The notes beneath the pieces are model-generated. The model worked only from the letters and a program-made list of their open reading frames with translations, was not told where the DNA came from and ran no database searches. Both the position numbers and the translations under genes were made by a program. Positions 1 through 11,269 of a stretch of DNA of 64,000 nucleotides are shown here, in pieces; the stretch's first letter is position 1; every line of letters begins with the position of its first letter. The stretch is from Boothiomyces macroporosus (taxonomy: Eukaryota; Chytridiomycota; Chytridiomycetes; Rhizophydiales; Terramycetaceae), in the NCBI GenBank assembly GCA_027604185.1, contig JADGKB010000063.1, positions 18,280 to 82,279 on the forward strand, written 5' to 3'.

Positions 1-1540
1 GTTTTTAATAAAGTTGATTTGGTTTGTGTAAAAAGGGAATAGTCGGTATACATCTGACTTGGTATATATAGTCAAGTAATTTGCATTGCCAAGGTCATTC
101 TTTGCCCCACTAATCTTCATATCTGATCCAATTGGCTGAAAATAGTAATGCTTTATGGATTTCAACTGGATTTGTATGCACAAATCCCATATTTCATTCT
201 GCTCCAGCTCTATTGCTCGACTAGCCAACGCTAATGGAACACCATACCAAAGTATTTCTGATGTAGTAATTTGGAATTTCCCGCTGAAATCGGAGGCAAA
301 CACCCCCAAATCCTGAAATTCCGCGGAATTAGTCTCAACTAGCCGGTTAAGAATTGGGTCCACTTCAACCCAAATATTCTTTATCTCTAATAGTAATGAT
401 TCTTCAGAATCCTCATCCTTTGATCCAGTGTTCAGCTGTTCTCCCAGAGCGAATATCTAATTAAAAAATATTTACCGACATGTCGGACCCAAATCTCCCA
501 ATTTCCGGGATATTTTTTTCATCAGTCTTGAATATATTTCTCTCTTGCTTTTCGTTCTTCTTTTTGGTTAGCATCTAAGCATTAGAAAACCCTGACCTGC
601 ATCAAAGGTGAAGTGTTAACTGTTGCCTGTAGTTTTGGCGGCTCTTCAAAAGAAGACTTTGTCTCAACTCGGGATAGATTATACTGTAGATTCCTACATG
701 CATCATGGAGCCCAGAAAATGGATCTGGATCGAAAATTGCCAGGATACGTTCAACTAAATAGTTTAATGATATCAAAAATGCGTTGGACAACTTTGCTTG
801 GCAAATATTCTCTATAGTCAAGTATACCAACCATCCAGGATTCTGATATATTTTTCGGCCTTCATTTTCATTGCTTTAATTACTGGATTGGTGATGATAC
901 TTTCATCCCCATTCAGAGTAATTTGAAGCGCTAAAAATCTCTTGACATTGTCGTTAATTGCTTTACATATATGGGCAATAACATCACTGGATGCACGTGG
1001 ATTACGCATTAGATGCTTGATATGTGTAATTGTTTCTTCTGACGGAGAATTGTAGGGAAGCAAGAATATGTTCTACGATTCAACGTATATTTACCTCCCA
1101 AGCAAGATGAAACTCTGAGAATATCCCGCTTGAAGAGTTGCAATCCTCCGTTATTAGTTTTCCGTCAAATATTTGAAGCCAAGAAGTAATATCTACCATA
1201 CACATTTGGATCCTGTCATATAATGGTTCCAAGTCCAGGCAAGACCCAATAAGGTCAACTAGTGCAGTTGCCTCATCCGTGTTTACAAGTAATAGCTTTT
1301 CTCTCAGCTTTCTGATTGTCCAAAAGCATAATATTCTAATGTAGAGATAGTTGGATTGCAAAAGTTTAGTTTACATTTACAGATATAGGTCGAGAAGACT
1401 TGAAAGACACCTTGAACCAAGAAAGTGCTTTTGTTAGCTCAACATTATTGCTATTCTGCCCATCTATATATTTTTGAAGTAGCTGCGTTAGTATATAGTT
1501 CTACTTTGCAAAATGAGTAGTATGTTTGATGGTGAATCAT
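1..1540 (-). CDS. Unidentified protein, N-terminal part (cut by window edge)
   Basis: I do not recognise this protein. The ATG at 1540 lies 35 bp below the desaturase stop and opens a spliced frame of at least 471 codons that runs off the left edge. Introns fit at 1483-1504, 1359-1380, 1073-1094, 812-831, 575-596 and 457-475. The product is mostly helical, with phrases such as ATALVDLIGSCLDLEPLYD and GVPLALASRAIELEQNEIWD, and a short Lys/Glu-rich linker near residue 290. No signal peptide or membrane segment is visible. The 1359-1380 intron has no in-frame AG acceptor and seems to end in TG, as in two other genes here. A helical-repeat scaffold protein is a possible reading but only a guess. 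Confidence 0.6.
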
Positions 1541-1574
1541 GAACGCGAAAAGAGTAACAACGATTATATATTTC

Positions 1575-2683
1575 TTAATTGCTTTTTGCGTGACGTTTTA
1601 CACGGCTGTACGGAGAAATATGTGGGAACAGAATAAAGTTTACGATAGTCATAGGCCATGACTTTACTTGAGGAAGGTCATTGTAGAATTCAGGAGCAAT
1701 TTTTCGTACAAGAGGGAGTCTGGACCCAGGAATGCGAGGGAAATCATGATGCTCGTTGTGATAACCTACGTTGTAAGCCAAGAGGTTAAGTGGGCCGTAG
1801 TAAGAATAAGTTTCGTATCCTTCAACAAAAACATAGTGTTCAGCGATAAAGTGGCCAGCCATTGGATGAAGAGAGCCGCTCAATACTGTGCAAGTAAGGA
1901 AGTAGTAAAATGGATTGGGACCCCATGCCCAGATCATCAAGAACATTGCAGAGAATTGGAAAGCCCAATTTGCAAAGTGCCAAAAAGTAAATGTTTGGAG
2001 TCTTACTAACATTGGTCGTAAAGCAGAGTTAATCAATAGTTACCATAAAACAAGATTTGGAAGATGCAGAAGAATAACTTTCCAAGAGTAGATTGGAACA
2101 AGATCCCTTCAATTTTGGTTGGCAGGTCAGTATCCACACCGTCAACCCCTTGCAAAGTGTGGTGCTCCATATGGTAGCCCCTGAAAGCAGTACAGTATGG
2201 AATACCAATTGGAAGATTGGCAAAGAATCCTAGCAGTCTGTTATGGAGTGGCTTCTTGAAAGCTAAAAAATGAGAAATTTCATGAATAGCCAAAAATAAA
2301 GAATGGGTAATAGTAGCTCCAAATACATATGCGAGAATCTACATTTAGTATTAATATACCCAGTATTGAGCAGTCCACATTTTATCCTTCAAGTAGTAGG
2401 CAAGAGCAAACTGTGCAGACACTAAAAACAACACAGAGTATTTGGTCTTTGGGCAATGACCGTACAGTTCCTGGATTTGAGGATACTTTTGTAAAATAAT
2501 TTTTCTTCTAGTTCGGTGAGGTTCGTCTGAAGTTTCATCCCAACGAAAGTCCTGTTTAGGGGCTGGAAAGCCTTTGTCTCCCTTCTTCAATGGAGGGTAA
2601 GAGCCGGAAAACGGTTTGTTGTTAGTAGACAAGCTTTCAAACTGTTCCAACAATTCTTTTTCCCTGTTCTCGCTTGTCAACAT
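1575..2683 (-). CDS. DES1: Sphingolipid delta(4)-desaturase (dihydroceramide desaturase, DES1 type)
   Basis: This enzyme introduces the C4 double bond into dihydroceramide at the ER membrane. The spliced protein is 355 aa, normal for the family, with three exons (introns 2339-2359 and 2024-2043). The N-terminus carries the lipid-desaturase start region (DFRWDETSDEPHRTRRKIIL). All three histidine boxes of the di-iron site are present: HEISH, HMEHH and HNEHH, between hydrophobic membrane segments. The tail has the typical FPRIPGSRLP and an Arg/Lys-rich end. The second intron is best read as a 20-mer ending in TG. That reading preserves the family motif FYALRP, whereas the canonical 38-nt alternative would delete part of it. 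Presence suggests the organism makes 4,5-unsaturated sphingoid bases for glucosylceramide. Confidence 0.95.
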
Positions 2684-2981
2684 TTTTAAAGGAGTGAAAA
2701 GATTTTTGCTTTTTGATCAAACAAGCGAGAGTTGATTCAAAATGAATCAATCGTAACTATGGAATAATTCTAATAAACACGATCTATCAGATTTGGATTA
2801 GACGCTAGGATCTAATTGAATGAATATGTATGAAAATTCTTGGTTTCGGTTTATTCCATATCGGCATAAGCGGCCCTATCGCCGCTGTTATTTTCCAAAC
2901 TGATATTCACATCGTTTGCTAGCTGTTGCACAGTGGTGCTGACAATGGGAAATTTTCAACAAAAATCTTCCACTCAACATA

Positions 2982-4323
2982 ATGAAATACTGGGGACTGA
3001 AAATAACTAAAAAATTATCAACAGTTAATGATGACTAACTGAAGAGCGCATTCAATCCAGCGGTAGCAAAATCGGTGGATATCACCTTTAGCGATGGAGT
3101 AAAGTCCCAATTGTAAGCTGGAATTAATAAAAGTCATGGAATTTGGTTAAGAGACCACTGCAAATGCAAGGAATGCTTTCACCCGGTTACGAAACAAAGG
3201 CTGGTAAGAACTAGCGACATTCCGTTGGATATTTCACCAATTAAGGTTGAAAAGTTAGACGCGCAAGTGCACATTCACTGTAATTGTAACTAACACAGGG
3301 CAAGACAATCATCAAAGCATATTTCAATTAGATTGGCTAAGAGAAAATGCCTATGCTCCTAAATTAGCAGAGAAGAAGGATCCTCCTAAAATATTATGGG
3401 GTACATTGGGATTAAACCAGGCGCAAACCTTGCAAATGAACTGCCTGTGACCAAATATGATGAAGTATCAAATTTTAATACAGGTAATGGGTAGCGAAGA
3501 TGGTTTGAAAGCATGGCTACTGAATGTCGAAAAATATGGAATTGGATTCGTGGATGGAGTGCCAATTTCATCAGAGGTACTTTGTTCTGATAATAGAAAA
3601 CGAACCAACTTGCCAACCGTATTTCTTTTATAAAGAAAACCCATTACGGTGAATTTTGGGACTTTACTTCAAACCTTGCGCATGGAGACACAGCGTACAC
3701 CACCATCGCCTTACCAGCTCACACTGACACAACGTAATCTTTTACTAATAGTAGATATTTTTCTGAGCCAATGGGGTAATATTTGTTAATCTAGTCTTCA
3801 GTTTTTCCATTTGGTTGAGCACCGTGGAGAGGGAGGGGAATCCCTCTATGTGGATGGCTTTAATGTAGCCAAGCAGCTAAAAGATCAACATCCGTGGGCA
3901 TATGAAGCTTTGTCAAGAATAAGAATCTCCGCACACTGTGCTGGAGATGAGGATACCTTTATCCAGCCCACACCTTTAACTTTTCCTATTCTAAATCTTG
4001 ATGGCAACGGTAAGAAATAGATTTACTCAGGGAAAATATATCAAATCCGGTACAATGACAATGACAGATCGACACTCAGCCTACCACCCAAAGACACAGT
4101 TTTATTCTACGCTGCACTTAGGGAATGGCACAAGCTTGTGCATTTAAAAGAAAATGAATTTTGGATCAAACTCAAAGGCGGGAGAGCGGTGGTGATGGAT
4201 AACTGGCGAGTTATGCACGGCCGCTCAGCGTTCAATGGGTACAGAAGGATGCTCGGCAGCTATCATGGATACGATGACTTTCAGAGCAAATTGAAATTAC
4301 TAAAAAAATCAACTTACAATTAA
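2982..4323 (+). CDS. TMLHE: Trimethyllysine dioxygenase (carnitine biosynthesis, mitochondrial)
   Basis: This Fe(II)/2-oxoglutarate oxygenase hydroxylates N6-trimethyllysine, the first step of carnitine synthesis. Ten exons joined by nine introns of 19-21 nt give 386 aa, close to the family length. The N-terminal domain has the zinc-binding segment WLRDHCKCKECFHP. The double-stranded beta-helix domain has the iron ligands HTD (in AHTDTTYFSEP) and the distal His of RVMHGR. The basic N-terminus (MKYWGLKITKKLST) would suit a mitochondrial presequence. Gamma-butyrobetaine dioxygenase is the close relative and cannot be fully excluded. No frame longer than about 75 codons survives without splicing, so the gene is easily missed by ORF finders. 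Confidence 0.88.
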
Positions 4324-4412
4324 TAAATCCAGTTTAAATTGAAATGTATCCAAACAATATATTTTCCTTGAAATAAAACATTGAGCCGTACTGCAAGTAA
4401 AATAAAAAGAAA

Positions 4413-4715
4413 TTAAGCTTCGTTAAGTTCACGAAGACGACGGATAGTTGAACGAACAGTTGCAGCAGCAGTGGTTCCTACAGCCCATGCACCTCCAGCT
4501 AAAACTTTTCTGCATCCCTTGCATTTCCAGATACCTACAGCTTCACGTTTAACTGCATCTTTTCCACAGAAAGTGCAAGTATATTTTGCGTGTTGTGTAA
4601 TTTCCATCTTCTTTACTTGTTTACGAAGAGAAGCACCATAACGGGTACCGTATTTACCAACAACTCCGACCTTCTTTGTTCTTTTCTAGTTATTAATTCG
4701 TCAACTTACAGCCAT
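4413..4715 (-). CDS. RPL43: 60S ribosomal protein eL43 (L37a)
   Basis: This is a structural protein of the large ribosomal subunit. The spliced product is 92 aa, the usual length, starting [19 protein letters not shown]. It has the C4 zinc ribbon CTFCGKD...WKCKGCRK and the conserved tail [11 protein letters not shown]. The first coding exon is only six bases (ATG GCT, 4710-4715), followed by a 24-nt intron (4686-4709), a split like that of many fungal ribosomal-protein genes. A palindromic E-box lies about 90 bp upstream. Confidence 0.97.
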
Positions 4716-5120
4716 TTTTTTGAAAAGTAAAAAAAGTAGGAATCCAGCTTGACTTCAAGATTTTTTTTCGAGCCCTGTGAGCCAGTTAAATTCTCCGTGA
4801 TCACGTGACCTTCCCTACTTACACCTTTGACCTGTAAAATTAACATCCAATTGAGTGTATCGAGCACCAAAGTTCCTTTTAAATTATTTTTAGATCTCCA
4901 GTACTTTGGAGATTTTACTGTTCAAAACAAGTCTGTTGGTGGTTGATGAAATTTATGAAAAGACATTATTATCCTGTTTTTAACAGGTTGAATCATATCC
5001 TAGTGAGTGGAACAATCATCTCTGTCCAAGTTCATTGTGCGCATTATGACAGGGGACAATGACACCGGATTTCTAAATTTCTTTAAATTTGACCTTATGC
5101 TTTCTCACTTTTCCACAAAA
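4716..5120. other. Intergenic region between eL43 and guanylate kinase
   Basis: This is the shared divergent upstream region of eL43 (minus) and guanylate kinase (plus). It holds overlapping palindromes at 4797-4808. In-frame ATGs at 5046 and 5097 could lengthen the kinase N-terminus. I see no RNA gene or other coding signal. Confidence 0.5.
4797..4808. promoter_or_regulatory. Overlapping palindromes containing a CACGTG E-box
   Basis: GTGATCAC (4797-4804) overlaps TCACGTGA (4801-4808). TCACGTGA is the Cbf1-type E-box. Cbf1 is known to act at ribosomal-protein promoters in some ascomycete yeasts. The site is about 82 bp upstream of the eL43 start, which fits a role there, but this is inference from one copy. 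Confidence 0.45.
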
Positions 5121-5757
5121 ATGCTTTCCAAGGATGTTCAACCAATTGTTTTATGTGGACCATCAGGGGCTGGAAAATCAACGCTTTTAAAGAAATTATT
5201 TGCAGATTATCCTTCAGATTACGGGTTTAGCATTTCCCGTAATATTTATTAATTTTAGACACTTCTCGCAAACCAAGACCAGGCGAAACTGATGGCGTGC
5301 ACTACCACTACAGAGAAAGAGAAGAAATACTCGATATGATTTCAAAAGGCCTATTTATAGAGAGTGCAGAATTTTCTGGAAATATTTATGGAACTTCATT
5401 TGAATCAGTCAAGCAAATTCTTTCCCAAGGAAAGAATGTAATCTTGGATATAGAAATGCAAGGAGTCAAGCAGCTACAACAGAAGATGAAGACCCAACCA
5501 GAGTTAATTGGGTCCAAGATATTGTATATCTTCATCGCACCCCCATCAATTGCGGATTTGGAAAAACGATTAAAGGTTACTTGAACTAATTCAAGGGACG
5601 AGGTACTGAAACTGAAGAATCATTGAAGCAAAGATTAGAAACTGCCAAAGGGGAACTTAAATGGGGATTGGAGCCAGGCAACGTGGATTATGTAATAACC
5701 AACACTGAAGTTGACAAGGCCTATAATGAATTACTGGTGATTCTTGGGCATCAATAA
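5121..5757 (+). CDS. GUK1: Guanylate kinase, copy 1
   Basis: Guanylate kinase phosphorylates GMP to GDP with ATP. Two 20-nt introns (one inside the [13 protein letters not shown] motif, one after KRLK) join three exons into 198 aa, the usual length. Visible motifs are the P-loop GPSGAGKST, the GMP-binding SRKPRPGE, the [10 protein letters not shown] segment, and the lid region [15 protein letters not shown] chose ATG 5121 because family members begin just before the first strand. In-frame ATGs at 5046 and 5097 would add 25 or 8 residues. A second paralogue lies at 46451-47065. Confidence 0.93.
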
Positions 5758-5776
5758 AGTTGTCGAATTTTTTTAA

Positions 5777-6580
5777 ATGACACCAATCGTCAAAAAGAGA
5801 AAAGTAACTCTCAAACTAATCAAAAGTCTGAGGAAGAAAAGGCTGACTGGAATTCAACGGATCCTGAACATCCTGTCAATATAATCCCAGAGTTGTGCAG
5901 GTTATTTTACACCCTGGGTTGGGTTACAGGTACAGGTGGTGGGATATCAATCAAGAAAGAGTACTCATTATTAATTTAGTGACTATTACTATATTGCTCC
6001 TTCTGGAGTACAGAAAGAAAGAATCGAACCATATCATTTATTCATTCTGAACAAGGAAAAAGAAGTTGTTCATTCCCCACCAAAGGAATTGAAATTCAAC
6101 CCATCTCAATGCACACCATTGTTCTTCAATGCTTATGATATGAGAAATGCAGGCGCATGTATTCATACTCATTCTCAAAACGCTGTTATGGCAACATTGT
6201 TGTGGCCAGGGAAAGAATTCGTTATAACTCACCAGGAAATGATAAAGGGGATCCGCAAAGGATCTACAGATGCATATCACAAATACTATGACAAAATTAC
6301 AGTTCCTATAATAGAAAATACTGCAGAAGAACGTGATTTAAAAGATCGAATGGCCCAAGCAATGAAAGACTATCCGTTAGCAAATGCTGTTTTGGTAAGA
6401 AGACATGGTGTGTATGTATGGGGGGATACTTGGCAGAAAGGTAATTGGAATGTAATTTGAGCAAAGTGCATGAATGAATGCTACGATTATCTATTTGAAA
6501 TTGCAGTGAAAATGAAGTCTGCTGGCATGGATCCAGAAGAGATTCCTGCTGATAGTGAGTATGCACACCATCATCATTAA
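5777..6580 (+). CDS. MDE1: Methylthioribulose-1-phosphate dehydratase (methionine salvage)
   Basis: This class II aldolase-fold enzyme (MDE1/APIP) dehydrates methylthioribulose-1-phosphate in the methionine salvage pathway. Three introns (23, 19 and 21 nt) give 246 aa, typical. Key stretches are [12 protein letters not shown] near residue 45, [11 protein letters not shown], zinc-ligand HTHSQNA (residues about 115-121), and [14 protein letters not shown] carrying the third zinc His. The C-terminus ends in an alanine-histidine run (YAHHHH). It starts 19 bp after the guanylate kinase stop on the same strand. Confidence 0.93.
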
Positions 6581-6647
6581 GAAATAAATCATTTATTCCA
6601 CAATTGCACTACGGATACTCTACAAAATTGATTTGGGGGTATTCTGA

Positions 6648-9600
6648 TCAAAGGACACTTTTGGTAACAATGCCTGTGTTGGGTATGACACCTTGTTTTT
6701 CGGTGTTTGTCTGTTTGGTATCTAGTTTGTTTGTGGAGCTTTCAGTATAAGGTTCGCTGTCTAGCTTTTGACGGTTTTCAGAAGAGAAAATCCTATCCCA
6801 ATACCTCAGTATTAATTCCAGGATGTTTTCATAGGCGTTCAAGCACAGATCCTCTTCCAAAATCATTTGTCTGATATCTTCCATACCTACTTGATTCCAA
6901 CCAAAAAGATCTACTATAGCATTATGTTTATCGATTAAATCTTGCTTCGTTTCAGGATCTTCTTTCGATTTCTTGAGAAGCAACTCTCCCACAATAGCGT
7001 TTTTTCTTTTTTTGACCTTTGGTGGATTAGACGCATTGGATGCTTCTACCAGTGATGGTTTTAAGCCAGATTGAATTAATTCTTTACATGAATCTGCTAT
7101 TCCTTCCTGATTATCTGAAGGACCAATTTTTGATCGAATCACATTGAAATCTGAATTTAAGGATTCCACATTCAGGAATGATTCCTTAGTGTCTCCAATA
7201 ATATTATTTTCATCAATCTGTTCACTGTGGACCAAATTTTGCTTATCTGCAGCAGTTTCGACATTATTTGTATTGGGAACTTCTAATTTGGCATTATTTT
7301 CAATTTCCGAAACTGGTACCTTTTCTTGCTCCTCCAATTTCAATTGTACAGCAACTTTTTTAGCTGCGAAAAGTCTTTCCAATCGGGCCATCTCTTCTTG
7401 TAGTAATTTTTCTGCCTCTATTTTTTCCAGTCTACTCTGTTCTTCTTTCTGTTTATCCTCCTTAATCCTCCTTAATTCCTCATCTTCTTCATCTTCCCAA
7501 AAGAATATTTGTCGAATTGCTAGTTTCGGGGCAATGTATACATCTCCTGTTATCGGCATTGGTGCCTTAAATAATAAATTTCCAAATAAGTGAGCAATAC
7601 CATGGCATAACTTCAAAGGGCCACCAATTGACTCACTGCACACTCCTACTATTCTAAAAATTAAGAAATATTACCTTTTCATATGGCCCGTGAAAGCCTT
7701 CATATATATGAATGGCCGATGATCGAGCAATTGAATTTTTTGGGTAATCAGTAAAATGTGCTCTTCATCTGACAGTTGTAGGTCATGCATTTGCGCATAT
7801 AGGTCCTTTACCAAATCATCTGGTACAATTTCATCGAAAATATCTCTCATTTGAACAAACAAATTCCAAATTAATTGCAACAAATCTTCCCATGGATAAC
7901 GAGCAATATCTCTAGCTAAAGTGTCATGGTCTAAATTTCCAAGTCTTGCAAGAGCATCAGCTTCTAAATTCATTTGTCTCTCAAGTAATGTTTCGAAATC
8001 TTTAAAGAATGGATTATTGTGCTCCTCTTCCATATCTTCCTCAGTTTCATTTACAGCTTATTTAGAATACCAATACCTTTTTGGTTCTTTCTCCTTCCTA
8101 CTGGAACTAATACTTTATAAGGGAGTTTCATTGCTTTGGCTACTAACCGCTGATATGACTCTGGGAGAAATACCTGTTCTGCCATTGCTGGTGTTGGCAT
8201 ACTGTATAAAAGTATTGAATCTGCATAATCACCGACTTTTACATTGTAATTAATTGGTCTCCTCATTTCCGGTGCGATTGACATTATATCATCAAAATTC
8301 ACGTCTTCACCAAGTAAAGAGGTCAAAGCAGATATCATGTGTTCTAAGTTAATGGATTAATTACGGTTCATCTCTCCATTCAAGTATCTCGCCTGCAGAG
8401 TCCTAAATAGATTTTCATCCACATCATTAAATGATTCAAATCTTTGCTTGATATAATGAAAACGCTCTGACTGTAAAGTTGTATGTTCTAGAGATTTTTC
8501 TGAAATATCTGTTTTTGTATCTCCACGTTTTTTCTTGGGTTTCTTGGAGCTTTTCATAATTTTCAGACCTATGTCAAAACTACTGGCATCAGATTCAAAG
8601 CTGTCACTAGAATTACAAGTGATATCAGATTCAAAGCTACCATCATGGTCACGCTTAATTCTTTTTTCAATCTTCGGTCTTCCAGTTATATCCTGTACGT
8701 GATTCATTGAAATGCTTCTGGTCGGACTTTGTAGGATATTTTGACTTGTTGTTCCTCGAATAGAAGTCACAATTTCAAATTCGTTGTCCAACTTACGAAT
8801 ATTATTGTCGTCAATTCCTTTTCTTTCACATACAATTTTTCTAGATCGGTGTGCAAAAGCCTTCCTTGGTGGTGGTGCGTATATATTTTCTATGGTATCA
8901 TACAATTCGTTTTCCAATTTCTTAATTCCATCTTTTGAAATGCAGAAACCTTGAACTTGCTTTTGTTGAGAAGCACTCGCTTCAAACCTATGCGGCGTAT
9001 AATGGTAGTAGCCCACGAGTTTGTTTGAAATACGTGCTTGTTTTTCCAGACTTCTCAGTTTAATTTTTGGGCGTGACACATCTTTTCGCTTAGGTGTTCT
9101 TTCCTCCAATATAATTGGATTTTTAGGGTGAAATTTTTCTTTATCAATTAAATAGTCTGAATCTTGAAAATAGTGGTCGTACTCGTGATTAACTACTGGT
9201 GGAAGTTTTGCAGGCTTTACTTCAAAAGGTGGTGGGTCAGATATACTTTGAGGTTCTTGAACAATGCTTTGAGTTGGCTCAGTAATTGCATTCATCTGAG
9301 TGCTTTGTTTGATTGGAATATTGACAGGCTGAAGATCAAGTTCAGTGAATGATTGAAATTGGGTAGTTGGCGCGTTTACTCCAAGGGTTCCCCGTTCTTT
9401 CGTTTGTTCATTCATTATAGCAAAAGTTGAGTTTTTAATATCTTTATCTTCCACAGGGATCACTTCATACTTTTTTAGATTTGACCTAACCGATTTATCC
9501 GAGTTTGAATCTTGCATTTGACTTTTTTCGCTTGTTTCTACTACCCCAGTTTTTGAAAATTTATCTTCACTTAAGTGATCTTGCTCCTCTTGGTATATCA

Positions 9601-10558
9601 ACTTTACACAGGTCAGCCGACTTAACCTATTGAGTTCATCAAAGCTTTCACTTTGAGAAATTTCCAACTTTTTTTCTTCAATTGGACTTAGGTAAGAATG
9701 CTGAATAAATATATCTGCATTCAAGGGACTTTGGTCGTTGTCGTGATTATATAATAGTTTTCTTTTTTCTCTTTTGCTGACGTCCGATTCTAATTTTGAA
9801 CTCTCCTCGGTGAATGGTATTTTGTAATTTAGTAATATAGCTTCAGCATTGGAATTCACTTCAATAACTTTCAGTTTGTTAACTTTCTTTTCAAGAAGTG
9901 GTGTATATGCAGTCAGTAGAGTGTTTTTTAGATTAAATTGAGGATCTTTCACTTCACATACACCCATATTTTGAATATTTGAACTACTATCAAAGATATC
10001 CCCGTCCTCATTAGTTGGAGAAGCATCTAGTGAATCAAAGTCTTTTGAGAATTTTTCTTTTCTAAGACCTGTCTTCTTGTGCAATTTGAAATCTACAGTA
10101 TGTTCCTGCCGTTTTGTCGCTGCTAACCTTATTAAATTGTCATTCCCTTGTGGCAAATATATTACATCTTCTGATCGAACTTTTGCTACTGCATTGCTTG
10201 TCAATGTTAGAGGCTTGTTGATAGGGTGCAAATCGCGTTTCCTCCCTACAGATTTCAAATTTTTAATCTTTTTCTTGTATTTCGGGTCATTTTTGGAAAC
10301 AGAACTATGAATATCATTAAGATATTTTAGCTCTCCAGCATCGCCCATTCCTTTGCCTGCTACCACGGATAACTTGTCAAGTTCAAAACGCTTTGCTTTG
10401 AGGAATTCATAATCAATTTGTGGATAATTGCCTGCAGTACATGGTTTTTTAACAGTATTTACATTAATTTCTTTGCAATGACTTTTTGTAAATATTGGGG
10501 GAATTGGCAATTCAATATTCCAGTGCCTTTTAATTGGTGAGTTTAAATCACAAGTCAT
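6648..10558 (-). CDS. Large unidentified protein: disordered N-terminus, helical domain, C-terminal coiled coil
   Basis: I do not recognise the family. Four apparent ORFs join through introns of 21, 20 and 21 nt (for example GTATTGGTATTCTAAATAAG before residue 840) into one frame of 1,282 aa. Residues 1 to about 730 are low-complexity, rich in Lys, Ser and Asp, and probably disordered. Residues about 735-1,000 look folded and helical (SIAPEMRRPINYNVKVGD, YPWEDLLQLIWNLFVQMRDIF, LCHGIAHLFGNLLFKAP). The pattern of that last part resembles the second half of a RhoGAP fold, but I see no convincing arginine finger. A highly charged coiled coil follows (EDEEDEELRRIKEDKQKEEQ). The RhoGAP idea is weak inference. 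Confidence 0.7.
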
Positions 10559-10976
10559 TATATGGTTTCAAGCTTATCAATATTTTATGAATTTCGATCT
10601 TTGGATTTGTGTTTTAATAATAATGGCTTGAGCAACATCCATGACTAAATTTCATGGATAAACTCTTGCAAAATTTTGTTTGCACCACAGAATGCCTTTC
10701 AAAAGTCCGCAGTCAGGATTGATAAATTAGTTAATTGTTGCTATAGTTTATGCAAGTTGTAAAGATTATTCCAGTCATGTAACGAAAAAGAACTAATTCG
10801 TTATAGACTATAAATGGCATTTATATGAGATTGCCTTTCACCTCAATAATACTCTTTGTTTTGCATATACTGCAACTACCACTGAATTGTTGGTATGTTG
10901 CCACCAATGTCACTAACCCTAGTTTAGGGTTACAACATAAAAATGTTAAATTTTCCATTTTCTCATCGCAAACAAA
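10559..10976. other. Intergenic region upstream of QCR6
   Basis: This divergent spacer lies between the large unidentified gene (minus) and QCR6 (plus). It is AT-rich with no coding frame. The one clear element is a telomere-like palindrome at 10915-10931. Confidence 0.5.
10915..10931. promoter_or_regulatory. Telobox-like palindrome (AACCCTA / TAGGGTT)
   Basis: AACCCTA and its exact reverse complement TAGGGTT are separated by three bases, 46 bp upstream of the QCR6 ATG. RCCCTA motifs bind Tbf1-type factors in fungi and telobox factors in plants. A regulatory role is inferred from sequence and position only. Confidence 0.4.
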
Positions 10977-11249
10977 ATGAGTGAAATTGTAGACCAAAAA
11001 CCAATCATTGAAGAAGGTTAAAAGAAATTAATTCAGAATGCAAGGAAAGTCATCACTGTCACCCATTCAATGAAAAATTAGCAAAATGCACAGCTAGAGT
11101 TGAAGGAGGAGATGCTGGAGAAGAAACTTGCGTAGAAGAATTTATGGACTTAATGGTAATCGATAACTAACGATAGGAATGCGTAGATCACTGTGTAAGT
11201 ATTATGATTGATATAGGCTGCACCAAAGTTGTTTTCCAAATTAAAATAA
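10977..11249 (+). CDS. QCR6: Cytochrome bc1 complex subunit 6 (hinge protein)
   Basis: This is the acidic hinge protein of mitochondrial complex III, which helps cytochrome c1 meet cytochrome c. Four exons joined by introns of 20, 21 and 22 nt (last two at 11156-11176 and 11195-11216) give 69 aa. The spliced product has the twin CX9C-like cysteine layout of UQCRH (ECKESHHCHPF, KLAKCTARV, TCVEEFMDLM, ECVDHC) and ends in the family signature APKLFSKLK. The protein is short because it lacks the long acidic N-terminal extension found in some fungi. One exon, ECVDHC, is only 18 nt. Confidence 0.95.
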
Positions 11250-11269
11250 ACCAGGAATCAATATTTACT

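Noticed and set aside
2024..2061. Canonical 38-nt GT-AG intron in DES1 instead of a 20-nt GT-TG intron
   Set aside because: It is also in frame but would delete ALRPML, part of a motif conserved in the desaturase family.
7144..7593. Plus-strand 149-codon Ser-rich ORF
   Set aside because: It is antisense to the Glu/Lys-rich coiled coil of the minus-strand gene, whose composition explains the Ser/Phe-rich shadow.
8357..10558. The 733-codon ORF as a complete gene
   Set aside because: A 21-nt intron at its 3' end (GTAATTAATCCATTAACTTA plus G) joins it in frame to three more exons; the combined frame is 1,282 aa.
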